DNA of 64,000 bases, taken from NCBI RefSeq assembly GCF_000422305.1, contig NZ_KE383816.1:1-64000 (forward strand), in the 5' to 3' direction. Both the position numbers and the translations under genes were made by a program. Below the pieces are notes generated by a model. The model had not been told where the DNA came from. It ran no database searches and was given only the letters and a program-made list of their open reading frames with translations. Positions 24,437-35,001 of the stretch are shown piece after piece. Origin of the DNA: Luteimonas mephitis DSM 12574. Its GTDB lineage: Bacteria > Pseudomonadota > Gammaproteobacteria > Xanthomonadales > Xanthomonadaceae. Numbering within the stretch: position 1 is the first letter of the stretch; each line of letters starts with the position of its first letter.

Positions 24437-25435
24437 TTAGCCGAGCATGCCGTGGGCGGAAACACCGGCCGGCGGCCAGTTTTCGAGCTTCATGCCGAGC
24501 GAAAGGCCGCGCTGGGCGAGCACTTCCTTGATCTCGGTGAGCGACTTCTTGCCGAGGTTCGGCGTCTTGAGCAGTTCGACCTCGGTCTTCTGGATCAGGT
24601 CGCCGATGTAGTAGATGCTCTCGGCCTTGAGGCAGTTGGCCGAACGCACGGTCAGCTCGAGGTCGTCGATCGGGCGCAGCAGGATCGGGTCGACGCCGGT
24701 CGGCGCGGCCTTCGGCGCACTGCGGTCGCGGTGGGTGAAGTCACCGAACACGCTGAGCTGGTCGGTGAGGATGTCGGCGGCGGTGCGCACGGCTTCCTCG
24801 GCGTCGATCGTGCCGTTGGTCTCGATGTCGATGACCAGCTTGTCCAGGTCGGTGCGCTGTTCGACGCGCGCAGCCTCGACTTCATAGGCCACGCGGCGGA
24901 CCGGCGAGAACGAGGCATCGAGCATCAGGCGGCCGATCGTGCGGGTTTCCTCGTCCGGGCGGCGGCGCGAGGCGGCCGACTGGTAGCCGAAGCCGCGCTC
25001 GATCTTCAGGCGCATGTTGATCGACGCATCCTTGGTCAGATGGCAGATCACGTGTTCGCCGTTGAGGATCTCGACGTTGTGGTCGGTCTTGATGTCGGCG
25101 GCGGTGACAACGCCGGGGCCGGACTTGGCGAGCGTGAGCGTGGAGCTCTCGCCGGTGCCCATGCGGATGGCGACGTCCTTGAGGTTGAGCAGGACTTCGA
25201 GCACGTCCTCCTGCAGGCCCTCGATCGTGCTGTACTCGTGCAGCACGCCGTCGATCTCGACCTCGGTGATCGCGAAGCCGGGGATCGACGACAGCAGCAC
25301 GCGGCGCAGCGCGTTGCCGAGGGTGTGGCCGTAGCCGCGCTCCAGCGGTTCGATCACGACCTTCGCGCGGTTGCCGGCGAGGCGTTCGATCTGGGGACCA
25401 CGCGGGCGCAAGACCTGGTTGGCGTTAGCCGTCAT
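24437..25435 (-). CDS. rpoA: DNA-directed RNA polymerase subunit alpha
   Basis: Alpha subunit of RNA polymerase: the N-domain dimerises and assembles beta and beta', the C-domain contacts UP elements and activators. The 332-aa protein has the assembly segment [20 protein letters not shown] near residue 30 and the alpha-CTD motif [19 protein letters not shown] with [11 protein letters not shown] near 290. The ATG ([11 protein letters not shown]) has AGGAG about 10 nt upstream; it follows rpsD by 80 bp. In E. coli this gene is in the S4-repressed alpha operon; the gene order here is the same. Confidence 0.97.
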   Translation of the reverse strand: MTANANQVLRPRGPQIERLAGNRAKVVIEPLERGYGHTLGNALRRVLLSSIPGFAITEVEIDGVLHEYSTIEGLQEDVLEVLLNLKDVAIRMGTGESSTLTLAKSGPGVVTAADIKTDHNVEILNGEHVICHLTKDASINMRLKIERGFGYQSAASRRRPDEETRTIGRLMLDASFSPVRRVAYEVEAARVEQRTDLDKLVIDIETNGTIDAEEAVRTAADILTDQLSVFGDFTHRDRSAPKAAPTGVDPILLRPIDDLELTVRSANCLKAESIYYIGDLIQKTEVELLKTPNLGKKSLTEIKEVLAQRGLSLGMKLENWPPAGVSAHGMLG

Positions 25436-25515
25436 GTTCTGGTGTCTCCTGGGGCTCGCCGGTGGGGCCGGCGATGCCATGCAAATGCTTCGGGAATGCT
25501 GAAGCGGGCGCTTGC

Positions 25516-26148
25516 TTACTTCGAGTACAACTCGACGATCAGCGCTTCATTGATGTCGGCAGGCAGGTCGCCGCGGTCCGGGACCGCCTTGAACACGCCG
25601 CTGAACTTCTTCGAGTCGACCTCGATCCACGACGGGGACAGGTCCATCGTCGAGGAAACGTTCAGCGCTTCCTGCACGCGAAGCTGCTTCTGCGCCTTTT
25701 CCGACAGGGCGATCGCGTCGCCGGCCTTGACCTGGTACGAAGGCAGGTTGACCGACTTGCCGTTGACCGTGATGCCACGGTGCGACACCAGCTGGCGCGC
25801 GGCCGGGCGGGTCACGGCGAAGCCCATGCGGTAGACGACGTTGTCCAGGCGGGTCTCGAGCAACTGCAGCAGGTTCTCGCCGGTGTTGCCCTTCCGGGTC
25901 GAGGCCTTCTTGTAGTAGTTGCGGAACTGGCGTTCGAGCAGGCCGTAGATGCGCTTGACCTTCTGCTTCTCGCGCAACTGGGTGGCATAGTCGGACAGCT
26001 TGCCGCGACGGGTGTTGGTTGCGCCATGCTGGCCGGGCTTTTGCTCCAGCTTGCACTTGGAATCCAACGCACGCGTCGGGCTCTTGAGCGACAGGTCGGC
26101 GCCTTCGCGACGGGCGAGCTTACAGGTGGGACCGATATAACGAGCCAT
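25516..26148 (-). CDS. rpsD: 30S ribosomal protein S4
   Basis: Primary 16S rRNA-binding protein and, in E. coli, the translational repressor of the alpha operon. The 210-aa product starts [16 protein letters not shown] and carries the S4 RNA-binding domain ([19 protein letters not shown] near residue 97). Only two N-terminal cysteines remain (C9, C31), so it is the zinc-free form. It lies 14 bp after rpsK. Confidence 0.97.
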   Translation of the reverse strand: MARYIGPTCKLARREGADLSLKSPTRALDSKCKLEQKPGQHGATNTRRGKLSDYATQLREKQKVKRIYGLLERQFRNYYKKASTRKGNTGENLLQLLETRLDNVVYRMGFAVTRPAARQLVSHRGITVNGKSVNLPSYQVKAGDAIALSEKAQKQLRVQEALNVSSTMDLSPSWIEVDSKKFSGVFKAVPDRGDLPADINEALIVELYSK

Positions 26149-26162
26149 CTCTTCTCAGCTCC

Positions 26163-26555
26163 TCAGACGCGACGCTTCTTCGGCGGACGGCACCCGTTGT
26201 GCGGGATTGGCGTCACGTCGATGATGTTGGTGATCTTGTAGCCGACGTTGTTGAGCGAACGTACGGCCGACTCGCGGCCCGGACCCGGACCCTTGATGCG
26301 CACTTCCAGCGACTTCACGCCGTAGTCGAGGGCGGCCTTGCCGGCCTTCTCCGCGGCGACCTGGGCTGCGAACGGGGTGGACTTGCGCGAACCGCGGAAA
26401 CCCGCGCCGCCCGAAGTCGCCCACGACAGTGCGTTGCCCTGGCGGTCGGTGATCGTGACGATGGTGTTGTTGAACGAAGCGTGGACGTGCGCGATACCGT
26501 CGGTAATGACGCGCTTAATCTTCTTCTTCGGTTTGGCTGCTGCTGGCTTGGCCAT
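26163..26555 (-). CDS. rpsK: 30S ribosomal protein S11
   Basis: Platform protein of the small subunit. The 130-aa product has a lysine-rich N-terminus ([13 protein letters not shown]) and the conserved [20 protein letters not shown] and C-terminal [12 protein letters not shown]. It follows rpsM by 12 bp in the alpha operon. Confidence 0.97.
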   Translation of the reverse strand: MAKPAAAKPKKKIKRVITDGIAHVHASFNNTIVTITDRQGNALSWATSGGAGFRGSRKSTPFAAQVAAEKAGKAALDYGVKSLEVRIKGPGPGRESAVRSLNNVGYKITNIIDVTPIPHNGCRPPKKRRV

Positions 26556-26567
26556 GGTCTGTGTCCT

Positions 26568-26924
26568 TTACTTCTTGATGGCCTTGCGCGGACCCTTGCG
26601 GGTGCGGGCATTGGTCCGGGTGCGCTGGCCGCGCAGCGGCAGGCCGCGACGGTGGCGCAGGCCGCGGTAGCAGGCCAGGTCCATCAAGCGCTTGATGGCC
26701 ATGCCGATCTCGCGGCGAAGGTCGCCCTCGACCACGTACTTGCCGACTTCGATGCGCAGGCGCTCGACTTCCGGCTCGGACAGGTCGCGGATCTTGGTCG
26801 ACGAGTTGACGCCGGCCGATTCGCAAAGCTTCTTCGAACGGGTACGGCCAATGCCGTAGATGCTTTGCAGCCCGACCCAGACATGCTTCTGGGCAGGCAG
26901 GTTGACACCTGCAATACGCGCCAT
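26568..26924 (-). CDS. rpsM: 30S ribosomal protein S13
   Basis: Head protein of the 30S subunit that forms intersubunit bridges and contacts the P-site tRNA. The 118-aa product starts [20 protein letters not shown] and ends with the basic [18 protein letters not shown] tail. The ATG has GGAG nine bases upstream; a start 15 bp earlier gives a non-conserved extension. It heads the alpha operon after a 440-bp gap that separates it from secY; no rpmJ lies in between. Confidence 0.97.
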   Translation of the reverse strand: MARIAGVNLPAQKHVWVGLQSIYGIGRTRSKKLCESAGVNSSTKIRDLSEPEVERLRIEVGKYVVEGDLRREIGMAIKRLMDLACYRGLRHRRGLPLRGQRTRTNARTRKGPRKAIKK

Positions 26925-27364
26925 GCGCGAGATCTCCAACTGTTTGGCGGCCGGACAGGGAAATCCGGCGGAGTGAACACGAAATTCTAACAGGGTCTCG
27001 GGTTGCTAGGAAGGGGGACCGGCATCCTGCCTGCATCCGGCCGATCAACCGGCCAATGCCCCTTTCCGGCATGGGGAGTGTGCCCATGCTCCGGCAACGG
27101 ACCCGCGCTGGACGCGGCGCCGTAATCCGGCGCCCCGCCCGCCCCTCGCCACTCAAGCGCGGGGACCGGCACTGGCCCACCCGTGCGCGAGACCGCCGCC
27201 CGGGTTGCCCATCAGCCCTCCTCTCGGGAGGGGTATTGCCGCCGTCCTGGCGTGGCCCTGGTGGGCCTGCTTGCCATCGTCCGCCCTCTCCATGGGTGGA
27301 CTTTCATACTCTTACCACCAGCCGCCGGGGCGGGTGGTTGCCGCCGGCCTGGAGGCCACCCGGC
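26925..27364 (-). other. 440-bp gap between secY and rpsM
   Basis: This is the longest break in the ribosomal protein block. A -10-like TAGAAT (minus strand, 26984-26989) lies 59 bp before rpsM, so the alpha operon may have its own promoter. The rest is GC-rich, with a short hairpin at 27215-27231. Two small coupled frames (27212-27307 and 27156-27212) overlap by one base; the second has a strong GGAGGG site. Neither resembles a known protein, and the first lacks the Cys/His of RpmJ although it begins MKV. No secY terminator with a T-run is visible. Confidence 0.5.
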
Positions 27365-28711
27365 CTAGCGTGCCCGGGCCCCGCCCTTCAGGTTTGCCTT
27401 CTTGAGCAGGCTCTCGTACTGGTGCGACATCAGGTGGGCCTGGATCTGGGCAATGAAGTCCATCACCACCACCACCACGATCAGCAGCGAAGTGCCGCCG
27501 AAGTAGAACGAGGCGCCCAGGTCCTTGCGCATGAATTCCGGGAGCAGGCAGACCAGCACCATGTAGGCCGCGCCGGCAGCGGTCAGCCGCGTCAGCACCG
27601 AATCCACGTAGTCCGCCGTCGCCTTGCCGGGGCGGATGCCCGGGATCAGCGCACCCGACTTCTTGAGGTTGTCGGCGGTCTCCTGCGAATTGAAGACCAG
27701 CGCGGTGTAGAAGAAGGTGAAGCCGGTGATCAGGGCCGCGAACAGGATCAGGTACAGCGGCTCGCCCGGCGACAGCGCCTGGCTGATCTTCTGCAGCGTC
27801 AGCTGGAAGCCGCCGGCGCCCTGCCCGCCGAACCAGGTCGTGACCGTGGCCGGAAACATGATGATCGACGAGGCAAAGATCGCCGGGATCACGCCGGACA
27901 TGTTGAGCTTGAGCGGCAGGAACGAGCTCTGGTTCATGTAGGCGCCGCGACCACCCTGGCGCCGCGCGTAGTTCACCGTGATCCGGCGCTGGCCACTTTC
28001 GACGAACACCACGAAGAAGGTGAACGCAAACACCACCAGCACGATCAGGATCAGCGTGATGGCGCTCATGTCGCCGTTGCTGAAGCTCTCCAGCGTGGTG
28101 ATGACCGCGCCGGGCAGGCCCGCGACGATGCCGGCGAAGATGATCAGCGACACGCCGTTGCCGACGCCGCGCTCGGTCACCTGCTCGCCCACCCACATCA
28201 GGAACATCGTGCCCGCGGTCAGTGCCACCACCGCGGTCATGATGAAGCCGATGCCGGGGCTGTAGACCGCCTGGATGCCACCCGTCGCGCCGCCACCCTG
28301 CAACGCCGTGGCGATGCCGGCGGCCTGGAAGATCGCCAGCGGGATCGCGCCGATGCGCGACCACTGGGTGATGCGCCGGCGACCCGACTCGCCTTCCTTC
28401 TGGATCGCCTTGAGGCTGGGCATGATCTGCACCAGCAGCTGGATCACGATCGAGGCCGAGATGTACGGGATCACGTTCAGCGCGAACAGGCTGAAGCGCG
28501 ACAGCGCACCACCGGAGAACATGTTGAACATGTCCACGATGGTGCCCTTCTGCTGCTCCATCAGCGCCAGCATCGCCTGCGGGTTGACGCCCGGCACGGG
28601 GATGAAGGAACCGATGCGATAGACCAGCAGCGCGCCGAGCACGAACAGCAGCCGCTGGCGCAGTTCCGTGAACTTGCCGAGCCCGCCCACCGCGTTGCCG
28701 CTCCGTGCCAT
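27365..28711 (-). CDS. secY: preprotein translocase subunit SecY
   Basis: Channel-forming subunit of the Sec translocon in the inner membrane. The 448-aa protein has ten predicted membrane helices, the IPVPGVNP start of the plug region (near 38), the [20 protein letters not shown] segment, and cytoplasmic loops with conserved basic residues such as [13 protein letters not shown]. It follows rplO by 7 bp and is the last gene of the spc operon. Confidence 0.97.
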   Translation of the reverse strand: MARSGNAVGGLGKFTELRQRLLFVLGALLVYRIGSFIPVPGVNPQAMLALMEQQKGTIVDMFNMFSGGALSRFSLFALNVIPYISASIVIQLLVQIMPSLKAIQKEGESGRRRITQWSRIGAIPLAIFQAAGIATALQGGGATGGIQAVYSPGIGFIMTAVVALTAGTMFLMWVGEQVTERGVGNGVSLIIFAGIVAGLPGAVITTLESFSNGDMSAITLILIVLVVFAFTFFVVFVESGQRRITVNYARRQGGRGAYMNQSSFLPLKLNMSGVIPAIFASSIIMFPATVTTWFGGQGAGGFQLTLQKISQALSPGEPLYLILFAALITGFTFFYTALVFNSQETADNLKKSGALIPGIRPGKATADYVDSVLTRLTAAGAAYMVLVCLLPEFMRKDLGASFYFGGTSLLIVVVVVMDFIAQIQAHLMSHQYESLLKKANLKGGARAR

Positions 28712-28718
28712 GCGCCGC

Positions 28719-29153
28719 TTACTCCTCGAACTTTCCGCCGGCAGCGATGATCGCCGCGCGGGCGCCCGCCGTGGCCAGCAGGCCCTTGAGCACGAGCTTC
28801 TTCGAAACCTCGCCCTTCTTCACGATCTTGGCCTGCTTGGCTTTTGCCGGGACCAGCTTGGCGGCACGCAGGGCGGCGAAATCGATGTCGCCCTCGAGCT
28901 TGTCGAGCTGGTAAAGCATGACCTGCGCGGTGTCGTTCTTGAGCTTGGAGCGGAAGCCGATCTTCGGCAGGCGCATGTGCATCGGCATCTGGCCGCCTTC
29001 GAAGCCGGCCTTGATCTTGCCCTTGCCCGAGCGCGCGAACGAACCCTTGTGGCCGCGGCCCGCGGTCTTGCCCAAGCCCGAACCGATGCCACGACCGACG
29101 CGCTTGCGTTCCTGGCGGGCGCCGTCTGCGGGCGAAAGTGTATTCATGCGCAT
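28719..29153 (-). CDS. rplO: 50S ribosomal protein L15
   Basis: Late assembly protein of the 50S subunit. The 144-aa product begins [13 protein letters not shown], with the glycine-rich [18 protein letters not shown] near 20. GGAGG at the end of rpmD lies eight bases before the first of two ATGs (six bases apart), so the first was chosen. It is 3 bp after rpmD. Confidence 0.97.
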   Translation of the reverse strand: MRMNTLSPADGARQERKRVGRGIGSGLGKTAGRGHKGSFARSGKGKIKAGFEGGQMPMHMRLPKIGFRSKLKNDTAQVMLYQLDKLEGDIDFAALRAAKLVPAKAKQAKIVKKGEVSKKLVLKGLLATAGARAAIIAAGGKFEE

Positions 29154-29156
29154 GTC

Positions 29157-29354
29157 TTATTCCTCCACACGGACGAGGTAGTGGACCTTGTTTATCAGAC
29201 CACGGACCTGCGGACTGTCCTTGAGTTCCCGGACGTCGTTCAACTTGTTCAGGCCCAGCGCCTTGACCGACAGGCGATGCTTCGCCTGCGAGCCGCGCAG
29301 GCCCTTGACCAGGCGCACCTTGACGGTGCCGCCATTGCTTTCGTTCTTAGCCAT
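29157..29354 (-). CDS. rpmD: 50S ribosomal protein L30
   Basis: Small 50S protein, 65 aa, with the [20 protein letters not shown] core and [14 protein letters not shown] end. Its first 8 bases overlap the end of rpsE, suggesting translational coupling. Confidence 0.96.
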   Translation of the reverse strand: MAKNESNGGTVKVRLVKGLRGSQAKHRLSVKALGLNKLNDVRELKDSPQVRGLINKVHYLVRVEE

Positions 29355-29877
29355 GCTGCAGATCCTCCACCTTCTTGCCCCGCTTGGCCGCGATGCGGGC
29401 CGGCGAATGCATCTCGGTCAGGCCCTTGAGCGTGGCGCGCACCAGGTTGATCGGGTTGCGCGAACCGGTTGCCTTGGCCAGCACGTCCTTGACGCCCACG
29501 GCTTCGAGCACGGCGCGCATCGCGCCGCCGGCGATCACGCCGGTACCCTCGGACGCCGGCTGCATGTACACATGCGCCGCGCCGTGGCCCGACTTCACCG
29601 CGTGCCACAGGGTGCCGTTGTTGAGCTCCACGTTGGACATGCCCTTGCGCGCATACTCCATCGACTTCTGGATCGCGACCGGCACTTCGCGCGCCTTGCC
29701 GTAGCCGAAGCCGACCTTGCCGTTGCCGTCACCCACCACCGTCAGCGCGGTGAAGGTGAACTGCCGACCGCCCTTGACGGTCTTGGAGACGCGGTTGACG
29801 GCGATGAGCTTTTCGATCATCCCGTCGTCGATTTCCTCGCGGTTGTTGCGCCCGCGCGAATCGCGTTCGTTTGCCAT
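29347..29877 (-). CDS. rpsE: 30S ribosomal protein S5
   Basis: S5 helps decoding accuracy and is the spectinomycin-site protein. The 176-aa product has the [20 protein letters not shown] double-stranded RNA-binding region near residue 32 and the [12 protein letters not shown] segment; the C-terminus matches the S5 family. It overlaps rpmD by 8 bp. Upstream, a 160-bp gap with a strong hairpin separates it from rplR. Confidence 0.97.
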   Translation of the reverse strand: MANERDSRGRNNREEIDDGMIEKLIAVNRVSKTVKGGRQFTFTALTVVGDGNGKVGFGYGKAREVPVAIQKSMEYARKGMSNVELNNGTLWHAVKSGHGAAHVYMQPASEGTGVIAGGAMRAVLEAVGVKDVLAKATGSRNPINLVRATLKGLTEMHSPARIAAKRGKKVEDLQHG

Positions 29878-30006
29878 TGTCGTTTCCTGTCTTGAAAGGT
29901 TGATTACGGCTGCTGCCGCTTATTGTTGGGATATGGATCGGGTGCATCGTCGTGGCGGAAACCCGCCGCGGCGCCCGGCGCAACCCGCGCCGGCAGGGAC
30001 GACAGT

Positions 30007-30028
30007 GCATGGGGACGATGCCCCATGC
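30007..30028. other. hairpin in the rplR-rpsE gap
   Basis: A perfect 8-bp stem (30007-30014 with 30021-30028) and 6-nt loop within an unusual 160-bp spacer inside the spc operon. There is no T-run on the minus strand, so it is more likely a processing or translational control structure than a terminator. In E. coli the spc operon repressor target lies at rplE, not here. Confidence 0.45.
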
Positions 30029-30037
30029 GTTCAAGCA

Positions 30038-30391
30038 TCAGAACTGCAGGCCAGCCTCGCGCGCGGCATCGGCCAGCGCCTTGATCCGGCCGTGGTAGCG
30101 GTAACCGGAACGATCGAAGGCGATCTTCTCGATGCCCGCGGCCTTGGCCTTCTCGGCGATGGCACGACCCACCTTGGCGGCGGCCTCGGTGTTCTTGGCG
30201 CTCTTGAGTCCTTCGCGGATGTCGGCCTGCGTGGTGCTGGCAGCGGCCAGCACCTTCGAACCGTCGGCGTTGAACAGCTGCGCGTACACGTGCTGGCCGG
30301 TGCGCAGCACCGACAGGCGCGGCACGCCGAGTTCGCGGATGTGCGCGCGGGTCGACTTGGCGCGGCGCAGGCGTGCGATTTTCTTGTCCAT
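30038..30391 (-). CDS. rplR: 50S ribosomal protein L18
   Basis: 5S rRNA-binding protein. The 117-aa product shows [19 protein letters not shown] and the C-terminal [20 protein letters not shown] typical of L18. It follows rplF by 47 bp in the spc operon. Confidence 0.97.
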   Translation of the reverse strand: MDKKIARLRRAKSTRAHIRELGVPRLSVLRTGQHVYAQLFNADGSKVLAAASTTQADIREGLKSAKNTEAAAKVGRAIAEKAKAAGIEKIAFDRSGYRYHGRIKALADAAREAGLQF

Positions 30392-30438
30392 CTTCTTGCT
30401 CCTGGCGGAAGCTGAAAACCCTGGGATCCCTCGCGGGA

Positions 30439-30966
30439 TCAGGCCTTCTTGGCTTCCTTACGAATGATGTTCTCGCCGGCGTACTTCACGCCCTTGCCCT
30501 TGTACGGCTCCGGCGGACGGAAGCCGCGGATCTTGGCTGCAACCTCGCCGACGCGCTGCTTGTCGGCGCCGGTCACCACGATCTCGGTCTGGGTCGGGGT
30601 GGCAATGGTAATGCCGTCCGGGGCCTTGAACAGCACCGGATGAGAAAAGCCCAGCGACAGGTTCAGGTCCTTGCCCTGCATCGCGGCGCGGTAACCGACG
30701 CCGACCAGCTCGAGCTTGCGCTCGAAGCCTTCGGACACGCCGTGCACCATGTTGGCCACGATCGAGCGCAGGGTGCCGGTGATGGCAATCTGCTCTGCAT
30801 CGCCGGCGGACAGCTGCGCCTGGCCGTTCTCGATCTTGATCTCGATACCGGCGGGCTTGGCGATCGACAGGGTGCCCTTCGGGCCCTTGACGCTGACGCT
30901 GTCGGCCTGGACGTTCAACTCGACGCCCTTCGGCAGGACGATCGGCTTCTTGGCTACTCGGGACAT
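30439..30966 (-). CDS. rplF: 50S ribosomal protein L6
   Basis: Two-domain protein near the factor-binding site of the 50S subunit. The 175-aa product begins [17 protein letters not shown] and ends with GGRKPEP-like [15 protein letters not shown] and RKEAKKA. GGGAG lies eight bases before the ATG; an upstream in-frame start adds a non-conserved extension over rpsH. It is 13 bp after rpsH. Confidence 0.97.
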   Translation of the reverse strand: MSRVAKKPIVLPKGVELNVQADSVSVKGPKGTLSIAKPAGIEIKIENGQAQLSAGDAEQIAITGTLRSIVANMVHGVSEGFERKLELVGVGYRAAMQGKDLNLSLGFSHPVLFKAPDGITIATPTQTEIVVTGADKQRVGEVAAKIRGFRPPEPYKGKGVKYAGENIIRKEAKKA

Positions 30967-30979
30967 GTTCGTTACTCCC

Positions 30980-31375
30980 TTAGGCCACGAAGCACAGGAC
31001 TTCACCGCCGACGCCCTGCTGGCGCGCCTGCGCATCGGTCATGATGCCCTTGGAGGTGGAGATGATCGCGACGCCCAGTCCGTTGAGGACCTTGGGCAGC
31101 GCGTCCTTGCCGCGGTACTGGCGCAGGCCCGAGCGCGACACGCGCTGCAGGCGCTCGATCACCGGGCGGCCTTCGTAGTACTTCAGCTCGATCTCGAGCT
31201 CGGCCTTGGCGCCGTTCTCGATCACGCGCGAACCGCCGATGTAGCCCTCGTCCTGCAGGACCTTGGCGATGGCGACCTTGGTCCTGGACGACGGCATCTT
31301 CACCGTCGGCTTGCCAACCGCTGCCGCATTCCTGATGCGGGTCAGCATGTCGGCGATGGGATCAGTCATGCTCAT
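30980..31375 (-). CDS. rpsH: 30S ribosomal protein S8
   Basis: 16S rRNA-binding protein and, in E. coli, the translational repressor of the spc operon. The 131-aa product starts [17 protein letters not shown] and ends GGEVLCFVA. Two ATGs lie six bases apart; AAGG at about 9 nt fits the first. It follows rpsN by 84 bp. Confidence 0.97.
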   Translation of the reverse strand: MSMTDPIADMLTRIRNAAAVGKPTVKMPSSRTKVAIAKVLQDEGYIGGSRVIENGAKAELEIELKYYEGRPVIERLQRVSRSGLRQYRGKDALPKVLNGLGVAIISTSKGIMTDAQARQQGVGGEVLCFVA

Positions 31376-31459
31376 TGATGATTACCTTTGAGTGCACCGA
31401 TATCCGCTTTCGCGAATGTCTTCGTGGAGTCCCGCCGGATGGGGGACGGTTGCGGTTGC

Positions 31460-31765
31460 TTACCAGGACGCCTTGCGCAGGCCCGGCACGTCGCCGCGCA
31501 TGGTGGCTTCGCGCAGCTTGTTGCGGCCCAGGCCGAACTTGCTGTACACGGCGCGCGGGCGGCCGGTCAGGGCGCAGCGCGTGGTCTGGCGCGAGGGCGA
31601 CGAGTCGCGCGGCAGCTTCTGCAGCTTGACCGCGGCCTCCATCTTCTCCTCGTAGCTCGCTTCCTGGCTGCTGATGACCTTCTTCAGGGCATCGCGCCTG
31701 GCAGCGAACTTCTTCGCCAGCTTTTCCCGCTTGGTTTCGCGGTTGACCATTGAAGTCTTTGCCAT
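31460..31765 (-). CDS. rpsN: 30S ribosomal protein S14
   Basis: 30S head protein. The 101-aa length and the lack of CXXC motifs mark the zinc-independent long form usual in Proteobacteria; it ends [20 protein letters not shown]. It lies 15 bp after rplE. Confidence 0.97.
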   Translation of the reverse strand: MAKTSMVNRETKREKLAKKFAARRDALKKVISSQEASYEEKMEAAVKLQKLPRDSSPSRQTTRCALTGRPRAVYSKFGLGRNKLREATMRGDVPGLRKASW

Positions 31766-31780
31766 GGTTCTATCCTCGGA

Positions 31781-32320
31781 TCAGCGGAACGGGAAGCGGA
31801 AGGCTTCGAGCAGCGCCCTGGCTTCTTCGTTGGTCTTGGCGGTGGTGGTGATGGCAATGTCCATCCCGCGGAGCGCGTCGACCTGGTCGAAATCGATTTC
31901 CGGGAAGATGATCTGTTCCTTCACGCCCATGTTGAAGTTGCCGCGGCCGTCGAACGAACGGCCCGACACGCCGCGGAAGTCGCGCACGCGCGGCAGCGAC
32001 ACGTTGACCAGGCGATCCAGGAATTCGTACATCCTGGAGCGACGCAGGGTCACCTTGCAGCCGATCGGCCAGCCATCGCGGATCTTGAACGAGGCCACCG
32101 AGACGCGCGACTTGGTCACGATCGGCTTCTGGCCCGCGATCTTCGCCATGTCGGCAACCGCGTTCTCCAGGATCTTCTTGTTGGTCGCCGCTTCGCCCAC
32201 GCCCATGTTGAGCGTGATCTTGTTCAGCCGGGGCACCTGCATCGGGTTGGTGTAGCCGAACTTCTCCATGAGCTTCGGCACCACTTCTTCCTTGTAGAAC
32301 TTTTCCAGACGGGTCGTCAT
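31781..32320 (-). CDS. rplE: 50S ribosomal protein L5
   Basis: 5S rRNA-binding protein of the central protuberance. The 179-aa product shows [13 protein letters not shown] near 35, [19 protein letters not shown] near 88 and the C-terminal [19 protein letters not shown]. It follows rplX by 11 bp. In E. coli the S8-binding repressor site overlaps this gene's start; I could not confirm it here. Confidence 0.97.
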   Translation of the reverse strand: MTTRLEKFYKEEVVPKLMEKFGYTNPMQVPRLNKITLNMGVGEAATNKKILENAVADMAKIAGQKPIVTKSRVSVASFKIRDGWPIGCKVTLRRSRMYEFLDRLVNVSLPRVRDFRGVSGRSFDGRGNFNMGVKEQIIFPEIDFDQVDALRGMDIAITTTAKTNEEARALLEAFRFPFR

Positions 32321-32331
32321 TTCTGCATTCC

Positions 32332-32646
32332 TCAGGCGTCGATCGCCTCACCACTCGAGCGGAAAACGCGCAGGCGCCGTCCATCCTCGAGGACCTTGGT
32401 ACCGATGCGCTCGCCCTTGCCGGAAGCAGGGTTGAAAAGCATCACGTTGGACACGTGGATCGGTGCTTCTCGCTCAATCACGCCGCCGGGCTGGTTGATC
32501 TGCGGGTTCGGCTTGGTATGGCGCTTGACGATGTTGATGTTCGACACGACGACCTTGTCGCCGATGACGCGCACCACGTCGCCCTGCTTGCCCTTGTCCT
32601 TGCCGGCGGTGACGATCACGCGGTCACCCTTCTTGATACGGTTCAT
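32332..32646 (-). CDS. rplX: 50S ribosomal protein L24
   Basis: Assembly-initiator protein of the 50S subunit. The 104-aa product has the KOW motif ([20 protein letters not shown], residues 6-25) and a [17 protein letters not shown] segment. It is 15 bp after rplN. Confidence 0.97.
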   Translation of the reverse strand: MNRIKKGDRVIVTAGKDKGKQGDVVRVIGDKVVVSNINIVKRHTKPNPQINQPGGVIEREAPIHVSNVMLFNPASGKGERIGTKVLEDGRRLRVFRSSGEAIDA

Positions 32647-32661
32647 GTCTGTTTCCTCCGC

Positions 32662-33030
32662 TCAGAGCACTTCAGGCGCGAGCGAGACGATCTTCATGAA
32701 CTTCTCGGAACGCAGTTCACGGGTCACGGGCCCGAAGATGCGCGTGCCGATCGGCTCGTGCTTGTTGTTGAGCAACACGGCGGCGTTGCCGTCGAAACGG
32801 ATCAGCGAGCCATCGGCGCGGCGGACGCCCTTGCGGGTGCGCACCACGACGGCGTCGTAGACCTCGCCCTTCTTGACCTTGCCGCGCGGGATCGCATCCT
32901 TGATCGACACCTTGATGATGTCGCCGATGCCGGCGTAACGGCGCTTGGAGCCGCCGAGCACCTTGATGCACATCACTTCCTTGGCGCCGGAGTTGTCGGC
33001 CACGTCGAGGTGGCTTTGCATCTGGATCAT
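32662..33030 (-). CDS. rplN: 50S ribosomal protein L14
   Basis: 50S protein that forms intersubunit bridges and contacts L19. The 122-aa product reads [20 protein letters not shown], the invariant L14 start, and ends [15 protein letters not shown]-like. It opens the spc segment, 14 bp after rpsQ, with no break in the block. Confidence 0.97.
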   Translation of the reverse strand: MIQMQSHLDVADNSGAKEVMCIKVLGGSKRRYAGIGDIIKVSIKDAIPRGKVKKGEVYDAVVVRTRKGVRRADGSLIRFDGNAAVLLNNKHEPIGTRIFGPVTRELRSEKFMKIVSLAPEVL

Positions 33031-33044
33031 GGTTCAGCCTCCTC

Positions 33045-33314
33045 TTATTCGGTCGCGCGCGAGACGATCTCGACGACGCGCCAGTTCTTGGTCTTCGACA
33101 TCGGTGCGATCTCCGTCACCCGGACGACGTCGCCTTCGTTGCAGGCATTCTCGGCGTCGTGGGCGTGGAGCTTGGTCGAGCGACGGATGTACTTGCCGTA
33201 CAGCGCGTGCTTGACCTGGCGCTCGACGAGCACCGTCACCGTCTTGTCCATCTTGTTGCTGACCACGCGGCCTTCGACCGTGCGCTGCTTTTTATCAATG
33301 TTGTCCATGGTCAT
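33045..33314 (-). CDS. rpsQ: 30S ribosomal protein S17
   Basis: 16S rRNA-binding protein of the 30S body. The 89-aa product has [20 protein letters not shown] near residue 10 and [15 protein letters not shown]. It follows rpmC by 5 bp. Confidence 0.97.
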   Translation of the reverse strand: MTMDNIDKKQRTVEGRVVSNKMDKTVTVLVERQVKHALYGKYIRRSTKLHAHDAENACNEGDVVRVTEIAPMSKTKNWRVVEIVSRATE

Positions 33315-33319
33315 GGTCC

Positions 33320-33505
33320 TTACTGCTTCGTGCCGAGCAGCGTGTTGACGCGGGCGATCTCGCGGCGGACCCGACGCACGTCGTGGGTCTTGGAGAGCTG
33401 GCCGGTGGCCTTCTGCATGCGCAGGGAGAACTGCTCCTTGTGCAGCTCGAGCAGGTGGGCCTTGAGCTCGTCGGCCGACTTCTCGCGGAGTTGTTTGAGT
33501 TCCAT
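33320..33505 (-). CDS. rpmC: 50S ribosomal protein L29
   Basis: Small 50S protein at the tunnel exit where trigger factor and SRP dock. The 61-aa product starts [20 protein letters not shown] and ends [11 protein letters not shown]. Its ATG overlaps the TGA of rplP by one base (TGATG), which fixes the start and suggests coupled translation. Confidence 0.96.
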   Translation of the reverse strand: MELKQLREKSADELKAHLLELHKEQFSLRMQKATGQLSKTHDVRRVRREIARVNTLLGTKQ

Positions 33506-33918
33506 CAGCGCACCGTCCGGGTCACGAAAGTGGTGGTGACCGAGAGCTTGGCGGCGGCCAGGCGGAACGCCTCGCGCGCGGTTGCCTCGTCGACGCCCTC
33601 GATCTCGTAGATCATGCGGCCGGGCTGGATCTGCGCGACCCAGAATTCCACGGCGCCCTTGCCCGAGCCCATGCGGACTTCGATCGGCTTCTTGGTGATC
33701 GGCTTGTCGGGGAACACGCGGATCCACATCTTGCCGCCGCGCTTGACGTAGCGGCTGATCGAACGGCGCGCGGCCTCGATCTGGCGCGCGGTGATCTGCC
33801 CGGTCTGGGTGGCCTTCAGGCCGTACTCGCCAAAGCTGACGAGGTTGCCGTTCCATGCCAGGCCGTCATTGCGGCCCTTGTGCATCTTGCGGTACTTGGT
33901 TCGCTTGGGTTGCAGCAT
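33505..33918 (-). CDS. rplP: 50S ribosomal protein L16
   Basis: 50S protein close to the A-site tRNA. The 137-aa product begins [20 protein letters not shown] and contains [11 protein letters not shown]-type and [11 protein letters not shown]-like segments, including the Arg-rich [16 protein letters not shown] region. Its stop overlaps the rpmC start; it lies 2 bp after rpsC. Confidence 0.97.
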   Translation of the reverse strand: MLQPKRTKYRKMHKGRNDGLAWNGNLVSFGEYGLKATQTGQITARQIEAARRSISRYVKRGGKMWIRVFPDKPITKKPIEVRMGSGKGAVEFWVAQIQPGRMIYEIEGVDEATAREAFRLAAAKLSVTTTFVTRTVR

Positions 33919-33920
33919 GA

Positions 33921-34652
33921 TCAGTCCCTCGCCTCGCGTTCACGACGCGGCCCACGCGGGCGCTCGCGGTCACCGCGATCGCCACGCGGCGTGTCGTCCT
34001 GCTTTTCCTGGCCAACCTGGGAGAAATCGAAGATCTCGCCCTTGTAGACCCAGGTCTTGATGCCGATGATCCCGTAGGTGGTCTTGGCTTCGGCGAAGCC
34101 GTAGTCGACGTCGGCGCGCAGCGTATGCAGCGGCACGCGGCCTTCGCGATACCACTCCGAACGCGCGATCTCGGCGCCGTTGAGGCGGCCACCGACGTTG
34201 ACCTTGATGCCCAGCGCGCCCAGGCGCATCGCGTTGCCGACGGCGCGCTTCATCGCGCGGCGGAACATGATGCGGCGCTCGAGCTGCTGCGCGATCGACT
34301 CGGCGACCAGCTGCGCGTCGAGTTCCGGCTTGCGGACCTCGGTGACGTTGATGTGCGCCGGGACGCCCATCAGGTCGGACACTTCCTTGCGCAGCTTCTC
34401 GATGTCCTCGCCACGCTTGCCGATCACCACGCCCGGGCGGGCGGTGTGGATCGTGACGCGGGCGGTCTTCGCCGGGCGCTCGATCATGATGCGGCTGATG
34501 CCGGCGGCGGCCAGCTTCTTGCGCAGCATCTCGCGGACCTTGAGGTCGGCGGCGAGATAACCGGCGTATTCCTTCTTGCCGGCGTACCACTTCGAGTTCC
34601 AGTCCTTGGAAATGCCAAGGCGGATTCCGGTCGGATGAACTTTATGACCCAT
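33921..34652 (-). CDS. rpsC: 30S ribosomal protein S3
   Basis: S3 lines the mRNA entry channel and has helicase-related roles. The 243-aa product begins [20 protein letters not shown], has the KH-domain [15 protein letters not shown] near 75 and a charged Arg/Asp/Glu-rich tail (residues about 220-243). It follows rplV by 3 bp. Confidence 0.97.
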   Translation of the reverse strand: MGHKVHPTGIRLGISKDWNSKWYAGKKEYAGYLAADLKVREMLRKKLAAAGISRIMIERPAKTARVTIHTARPGVVIGKRGEDIEKLRKEVSDLMGVPAHINVTEVRKPELDAQLVAESIAQQLERRIMFRRAMKRAVGNAMRLGALGIKVNVGGRLNGAEIARSEWYREGRVPLHTLRADVDYGFAEAKTTYGIIGIKTWVYKGEIFDFSQVGQEKQDDTPRGDRGDRERPRGPRREREARD

Positions 34653-34655
34653 GAG

Positions 34656-34991
34656 TTACTTCCCCTCGCCGACGACGACGGTGATGTGGCTGGTGCGCTT
34701 GAGGATGCGGGTACCGCGACCCTTGGCGCGCGCCATGAAACGCTTCAGCGTCGGGCCCTCGTCGACCATGATGGTCTTGACCTTAAGCTCGTCGACGTCG
34801 GCGCCCTGGTTGTTCTCGGCATTGGCGATCGCCGACTCCACCACCTTCTTGATCAGGTGGGCGGCTTTCTTGTCCGAGAACTTCAGCAGGTTGACGGCGC
34901 GTTCGGCCGAGAGCCCGCGCACCTGGTCGGCGACCAGGCGTGCCTTCTGCGGGGAGATGCGCGCGGTGCGCAGGATTGCCTTCGCTTCCAT
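34656..34991 (-). CDS. rplV: 50S ribosomal protein L22
   Basis: Exit-tunnel protein whose beta-hairpin forms the constriction bound by macrolides. The 111-aa product starts [20 protein letters not shown]; the hairpin tip lies in [20 protein letters not shown]. An ATG two codons earlier exists, but AGGGG sits six bases before the chosen one and the family starts here. It is 10 bp after rpsS. Confidence 0.96.
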   Translation of the reverse strand: MEAKAILRTARISPQKARLVADQVRGLSAERAVNLLKFSDKKAAHLIKKVVESAIANAENNQGADVDELKVKTIMVDEGPTLKRFMARAKGRGTRILKRTSHITVVVGEGK

Positions 34992-35001
34992 GTTCATCCC
35001 C

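Noticed and set aside
27212-27307. Small frame starting MKV between secY and rpsM as rpmJ
   Set aside because: Position fits rpmJ, but the sequence lacks the Cys-His zinc ligands and the RHKQRQG end; recorded only as a small frame of unknown status.
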